Part shown: one piece after another, positions 59,800 through 64,000 of the stretch
Position numbering within the stretch: the stretch's first letter is position 1
Layout: every line of letters begins with the position of its first letter
Assembly (NCBI GenBank): GCA_029891385.1
Contig: CM057231.1
Span: forward strand, 18,510,300-18,574,299
DNA length: 64,000 nt
Source of the DNA: Erythroxylum novogranatense
Taxonomy: Eukaryota > Streptophyta > Magnoliopsida > Malpighiales > Erythroxylaceae
Direction: 5' to 3'
Notes under the pieces: model-generated
What the model saw: the letters and a program-made list of their open reading frames with translations, nothing else
Databases searched by the model: none
What the model was told of the DNA's origin: nothing
Program-made: the position numbers and the translations under genes

Positions 59800-60178
59800 T
59801 TGTCGAATAAAATGTCATTATTGGCTATTTAAAAGTAACATTTTGTTATAAAACTAGAATTACAATTTCAGAGTATTTGGGAGAGAAGACTTATTCTTAT
59901 AAGTTCATTACATTATCTCTCTTACATCAAACCTTCTATTTATAGTACATTTCAAACACCTAACACACATGTGACCACCTACTCCATATGTGTTATTGTG
60001 TTAGGTAAAACCAAACCAATAACCACCTACTTCATTCTTGTGTTAGGTAAAACCAAACCAATTACCACCTACTTCATTCTTGTGTTAGGTAAAACCAAAC
60101 CAATCCATATGTGCACTAACTATTAAATGATGCATCTACAATTAGTGGTATACCATATTATTTCTATCTTTTATAACA
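59800..60178 (-). repeat. Copia-H 3' LTR (lower border approximate)
   Basis: On the minus strand the LTR begins TGTTATAAAAG at 60178, next to a G-rich polypurine tract. It contains a TATA box (CTATAAATAG near 59937-59946 on the minus strand) and a 42 bp tandem repeat. A TG near 59801 or 59813 is the likely other end, giving about 370 bp. The opposite LTR would be outside the window. Confidence 0.65.
59997..60104. repeat. 42 bp tandem repeat in the Copia-H LTR
   Basis: Units start at 59997, 60039 and 60081 with TGTGTTAGGTAAAACC; the third is partial (about 24 bp). The first two differ at one or two bases. A decayed earlier unit (ACCACCTACTCCATATGTG) precedes them. Confidence 0.92.
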
Positions 60179-60189
60179 CTCCCCCTTGG
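60179..60189 (-). promoter_or_regulatory. Copia-H polypurine tract
   Basis: The minus strand reads ACCAAGGGGGAG against the LTR start. Confidence 0.72.
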
Positions 60190-60346
60190 TGTGCCATATA
60201 ATTGTCTCTTCTTTGGCCTTTAAACACATTTGGTGTTGCCTCGTTAAAAGCCTTATCAGGAAAAACCCAGTGGGATAAAAACCATGATAAGGGAAAAAGA
60301 GTGCAACTGCTTAAGCTCCCCCTCATTGAACACAATGAGCTCTTCC
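60190..60346 (-). other. Copia-H 3' untranslated region
   Basis: Between the pol stop and the polypurine tract. It holds a second G-rich run (GAGGGGGAG near 60322) and the phrase CCCACTGGGTTTTTCC on the minus strand, which I recall as a common tail in dicot Copia elements (memory, not checked). Confidence 0.6.
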
Positions 60347-60391
60347 TCATAAATTTCTTAGATGTCGCATTCCAATCTCGTGGACATGCTT
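60347..60391 (-). pseudogene. pol: Copia-H pol C-terminal tip, cut by Gypsy-G
   Basis: The minus strand encodes KHVHEIGMRHLRNL and a TGA stop, the usual last residues of Copia RNase H of the Ale/Ivana style. The rest of pol is displaced beyond the right edge by Gypsy-G, whose LTR starts at 60392. Confidence 0.8.
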
Positions 60392-60984
60392 TGTTGGACC
60401 CTGTCTCCGAGGCCCAACATTCGCACCCAAACAAGCACACATAAGCATAGAAGACCCATAACTCACCACAATAGGGAGAAACTTGCAATAGAAAAGTTGG
60501 ATAGGATTTTTAAGAAAATATGTTCCTTACGCTCTCAAGGTTCCAACGCCACTGAAAACGCTCAATTTGGATTAGAAACGAAGAAGTTATGGCAAAAATG
60601 CTATTTCAAAGAAAACAACCAAAATTGTGCACTACCGCATTCAGGTCAGCATTTGAAAATCTTAAAGGCTTAATTGTCGATCGGTTCCTTCACAAAACTT
60701 GTAGGTTTATGTCTCTAGTTTAATTTAAAACAAGAATCGTCTCGATCGGAGCTCTGTAGCTCAATATATTTTAAAATTAGTAAAGTATATTCGGACTTGA
60801 TCAGCCGACCTCCACAATTTTTTTCAAACCACACTTTTCAATTTAAAAACAATACTAGTAAATCAGGTGTAGAAAGATAGAAAATTTTCTTAGGATTTCA
60901 TCGCTTCAAAAATCAGCTCAATCGGAGGTCTACACAAAAACGTATGGCCAAAAGAAGGAAGAGAGGTCGGTCGGCTCGGAACCG

Positions 60985-61165
60985 ACCTCAATGCGCCTCG
61001 CTCACCCAAGGGCGAGCGATCGCCTCGCGCTGGGAGGGCGATCGCCTCCCTCACCCGCTGGACGAGGGATCGCCTCGTTCGCCCGCGGGGTGAGCGCCTC
61101 GCTCGACATGCCGAGCGCCTTGGACGCTCGTGTGCCGAGCCGAGCGACCTGCCCAGCGATCCGAC
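60985..61165. repeat. CG-rich block in Gypsy-G LTR
   Basis: Strongly GC-rich island in AT-rich DNA with repeated GCGATCGCCTC and CGCCTCG phrases. It translates as a proline/arginine-rich frame (60991-61329) that I consider chance. Confidence 0.8.
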
Positions 61166-63228
61166 CTATCAGACTTCTAACCTCAATAACTTTTGACTCC
61201 GAGCTCCAAATCAGACATAGTCAGAAGCGTTGGAAAGCTAGAAGAAAAATCTATATTTTTCAAGAAGGACTCATAAGCCATCTCGGACTCTACAGGAATC
61301 AAACGTTCCCACTAAGACAGATCGACTAGCTCTCCACAAACAGCACCAGAACTTGCGACCTCCATAACTTTTGACCCAGAACTCCAAATTTAGCAAACTT
61401 AGTGTCTATGGAAAGGTAAAAGAATTATCTACAACTTTCACGAAGATCACCGACCTAGATTCCAACTCTATAAGGGTCAAAAGTGGACTCAAAGCTCTGC
61501 CTAACAATCTGTCATTTAGACAGCACCTCCATTTAACTCCAACGACTTTCATCTACCAATCAACACATCAAAATTAATTCATAAAACATTCTGGAAGAGC
61601 TCTACAGCTCACCTAACACCATCAGGGAGTCATAATAATCCCAGATGACCTATATCAACCCAGAAATTTCAGAAAACACAACCTACCCAGGATTTGCAGA
61701 AACTTCCACAACTCACAAATCCTTGGCACATTTCCAGCGAGCTCTCTCAAGGCAACCTCATCAACAACTCAACAATTAATAATACTCATACACACTATTT
61801 TAAGGCTTTACACAGGTCGTAAATTAACAAACTCACATGAAGAGAGTATTAGAGCTCTCATTCTCATTTCAATTCATAACAAAGATTCATGCATAGCTTT
61901 GGTTACATATCGGCATATTCATCAAAATCAAGTACAAAATACAAGAGATGAGATGCTCAATGATCAATGTGCTTACAAAGCTATCCCAAAAGCTAGTTAC
62001 TAACTTAATACAAAAGTGATTAATTATTCTTGGAGTGATGCCCGATGCCTTGCAAGGTTCAGCTCTCAACTTGAATTTGCACCTGAGGAGGGAGAATGGG
62101 GTGAGCTAACACGGCTCAGTGCCTAACATATTTATATTCATCGGGTAATGAGCCACACAACCACATCATTGATAATCCAAAGCATTAGCAATTTACATGA
62201 TATGCTGAAATACTCAACTTTGTCACATAAATCACAATTAACTCAACTCATCACATAAGGCATAACATGGAATCCTCTTGCCATTAAAGAAAACACATAT
62301 TATGCATCATAAACATAATTAAATGATGAAATGCACACATTTGGCTCGAGAGTTTCACAAACACAATGAATAAACCGAAGTTTATCGTAAACACGATGGA
62401 AACCGAAGTTTACCGTAAACACATCGAGTCCATTTTCAGATCTCGTAGGCCACAAGCGGGCAGTCGGGAGAAGGCTAGGGGGTCCACGTGCACGTGTCTA
62501 TCAATATAGGTTCTCTCTTGCCCAATCACAACCAATTTATGCTCACATATTCAAACACAAAAATAGCATTTTATGCTTCTTTCATTGTGTCAAATCATCA
62601 TAGTTTCGTACTTTTCTTTCAAATCAATAGAAATACACTTTCAATATACACACAATATAACAAAGATAGCATACATAGGGCATTTTCCCATTACACAACA
62701 ACTATAAAAATGTTACCCACCTATCGTCGGTATCCGAAGTCAAGATTGCCCTTCCTCCTTGTCTTGAGTGGGGTTCTCTTGATTTCCTTCAATGAAATCA
62801 TACTCTCTTCAATATATACACTCTAAAGGAAAGCATAGCATTCATAAAAATCAAGCAAAAATAATAGTCTACCTTAAACCTAACCTACCCATAAGCTATT
62901 TAAGCTAGAATAACCATAATCTTAGCTTAAAAGTCCCTAAAACCCATAGATCTCACCTTCTCTTCCATCTTTCCACAAACCCTACACAAACCCTAACTTC
63001 CATTTCATCTCATACTTGAACCTAACACGAGCAAAGATGGAACTTACCTTCTACAAGTAGCTTTTCTCTTATTTTCCTCTTTCTTCCTTCTTTCCTTCAA
63101 GCCCCCTACGGCTCTCCCTTGCTCTCTTGGCCGAAAGTCCTCTCTTTTCTCCCTGTTAACGTTTTTGCTTCCTCTCTTCCTTGGTGACTTACGACACTTG
63201 CTTCCTTCTCTCCTTAACAACTTAACTC

Positions 63229-63250
63229 TTATATATATATATATATATCT
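63229..63250 (-). promoter_or_regulatory. TATA tract of Gypsy-G LTR
   Basis: A run of alternating TA about 390 bp from the LTR 5' end on the minus strand, followed 180 bp downstream by the donor-like GTAAGT. It is the only good TATA candidate in this LTR. Confidence 0.55.
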
Positions 63251-63598
63251 CAACTTAAAGTCCTCCTCCCAAAACTACATAGTTTTGGAGCTCTCCTTCT
63301 TATAACTCACAAGCAACTCTATTGGGCTCTCCTCCTTCTACTTTTCCATCCATTTCCAAAGCCCATTTTTTCAAGCTCACTTGCATTTCATTTGGGCTCT
63401 CCTCCTCCAAGCCTACTACACTTAAATCCATTTATTCCTCTAAAGCCCCATTCTTTCCAATATTAAGTCCAAACCTTCATTTAAAGTCCCAACTTCTAAT
63501 TTCCAAGCCCAACATAAAAATATCTATATAAACACATAATTAAATCAATTAAGGCAAAATAAAATAATTAACGAATAAATCCATAAATCAATAATTAA

Positions 63599-64000
63599 TT
63601 AATTCAAATAAATAAATAAAAATTTCGAGGCCCAACAATTCTCGCCTCCTAAAAGAATTTCGTCCTCGAAATCCTTACCTGAATCCATGAAGAGGTAGGG
63701 ATACTTCTCCCTCATGGCTTCCAAAGGCTCCCAAGTAGCCTCCTCGGTCGAATGGTTCCTCCATAAGACCTTAACCAGCTTCACAATCTTGTTCCTTAAC
63801 ACTTTTTTTTTCTTGGAATCCAAGATCTCCACTGGTTGTTCCTCATAAGTCAAATCCCCTCTTAATTGAACCTCGAAAGGTTGAACTATGTGCGAAGGAT
63901 CCGATCTGTACCTCCTTAACATCGACACATAGAACACATTGTGAATCTTAGACAACTCTAATGGAAAATTTAACTTATAAGTCAAAGGCCCAATCCTCTC
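63599..64000 (-). CDS. pol: Gypsy-G pol C-terminus with chromodomain (partial)
   Basis: C-terminal end of a Gypsy polyprotein, open to the right edge. It starts with the integrase tail (LSKIHNVFYVSMLRRY, typical of the GPY/F-linked region) and continues with a chromodomain-like module, from YEEQPVEILD through VLWRNHSTEEATWE to MREKYPYLF, which is thought to bind modified histone and steer integration. It ends about 39 bases inside the LTR at 63599, after DFEDEILLGGEN, where the coding sequence overlaps the polypurine tract. No stop or frameshift occurs in the visible part. Upstream integrase, reverse transcriptase and gag lie outside the window. Confidence 0.92.
   Translation of the reverse strand, partial: ERIGPLTYKLNFPLELSKIHNVFYVSMLRRYRSDPSHIVQPFEVQLRGDLTYEEQPVEILDSKKKKVLRNKIVKLVKVLWRNHSTEEATWEPLEAMREKYPYLFMDSGKDFEDEILLGGENCWASKFLFIYLN
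63638..63650 (-). promoter_or_regulatory. Gypsy-G polypurine tract
   Basis: The minus strand reads AGGAGGCGAGAAT against the LTR, within the pol reading frame. Confidence 0.82.

Larger units (their letters stand above)
60392..63637 (-). repeat. Gypsy-G 3' LTR (3,246 bp)
   Basis: On the minus strand it runs TGTTGGGCCTCG (63637) to GGGTCCAACA (60392), TG...CA with short inverted ends. It holds a TATA tract (63229-63250), donor-like GTAAGT (63042-63047), acceptor-like CAG (62083-62085) after a CT-rich tract, and a CG-rich block (60985-61165). Only one LTR is visible, so the start rests on the TG and on the interrupted Copia-H tail. Confidence 0.85.
60392..64000 (-). mobile_element. Gypsy-G: chromodomain Ty3/Gypsy element, partial
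   Basis: The 3' LTR (60392-63637), polypurine tract and end of pol are inside the window; the rest lies to the right. The target duplication should be tgctt (60387-60391). Chromodomain and GGACGAAAT tail place it in the chromovirus group, probably Tekay/Del-like. It could represent the autonomous type of element from which C, E and F machinery is supplied, but it is a different family by LTR sequence. Confidence 0.88.

Noticed and set aside
60202..60444. 80 aa plus-strand open frame
   Set aside because: It is the antisense shadow of the Copia-H tail and crosses into the Gypsy-G LTR.
60991..61329. 112 aa Arg/Pro/Ser-rich open frame
   Set aside because: It results from the CG-rich LTR block and lies antisense to Gypsy-G; no domain.

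Overview
The window is plant nuclear DNA, most likely from a eudicot, and almost all of it is LTR retrotransposon sequence. Every recognisable protein belongs to a Ty1/Copia or Ty3/Gypsy element. Primer binding sites read TGGTATCAGAGC-type, complementary to initiator tRNA-Met. I see no host gene, rRNA, tRNA gene or bacterial feature. The species cannot be named from what is here.

The layout is a set of nested insertions whose borders can be fixed to the base by LTR ends and target-site duplications (TSDs). Element names are mine. Copia-A (minus strand, 1570-59595, about 5.0 kb once nested DNA is removed) is the outer host. Gypsy-F (minus, 1601-11450, TSD tctat) sits inside the low-coordinate LTR of Copia-A. 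Copia-B (plus, 14974-58113) sits inside the pol of Copia-A. Two elements sit inside Copia-B, 171 bp of Copia-B apart: Gypsy-C (minus, 19358-43456, TSD tttat) and Copia-D (plus, 43633-53290, TSD taaac). Inside Gypsy-C lies Gypsy-E (plus, 25704-39967, TSD cataa), a tandem LTR-internal-LTR-internal-LTR array. Flanking the nest are a Gypsy LTR end (1-940), the 3' end of another Copia (Copia-H, about 59800-60391), and the 3' LTR plus pol end of a chromodomain Gypsy (Gypsy-G, 60392 to the right edge) inserted in Copia-H.

Coding capacity is poor. Copia-B keeps the best pol (integrase, reverse transcriptase, RNase H; one stop and one frameshift after its insertions are set aside), but its gag is deleted and interrupted. 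Copia-A and Copia-D are heavily broken. Gypsy-F keeps only a damaged gag and protease. Gypsy-E and Gypsy-C have no recognisable protein gene and look non-autonomous. Gypsy-G has an open chromodomain-bearing pol end running off the window.

The observations most worth following are: (1) the three-LTR array with one TSD; (2) differences between LTR copies that cluster at CTG/CAG triplets, which suggests a consensus artefact at methylated CHG sites; (3) a shared Gypsy LTR layout of TATA box, strong splice donor, paired stem-loops ending in CTCACC, T-rich tract and CAG, suggesting a leader intron inside the LTR; (4) an array of the palindrome AAGTCGACTT in Copia-D; and (5) CG-rich blocks recurring in all the Gypsy LTR families.
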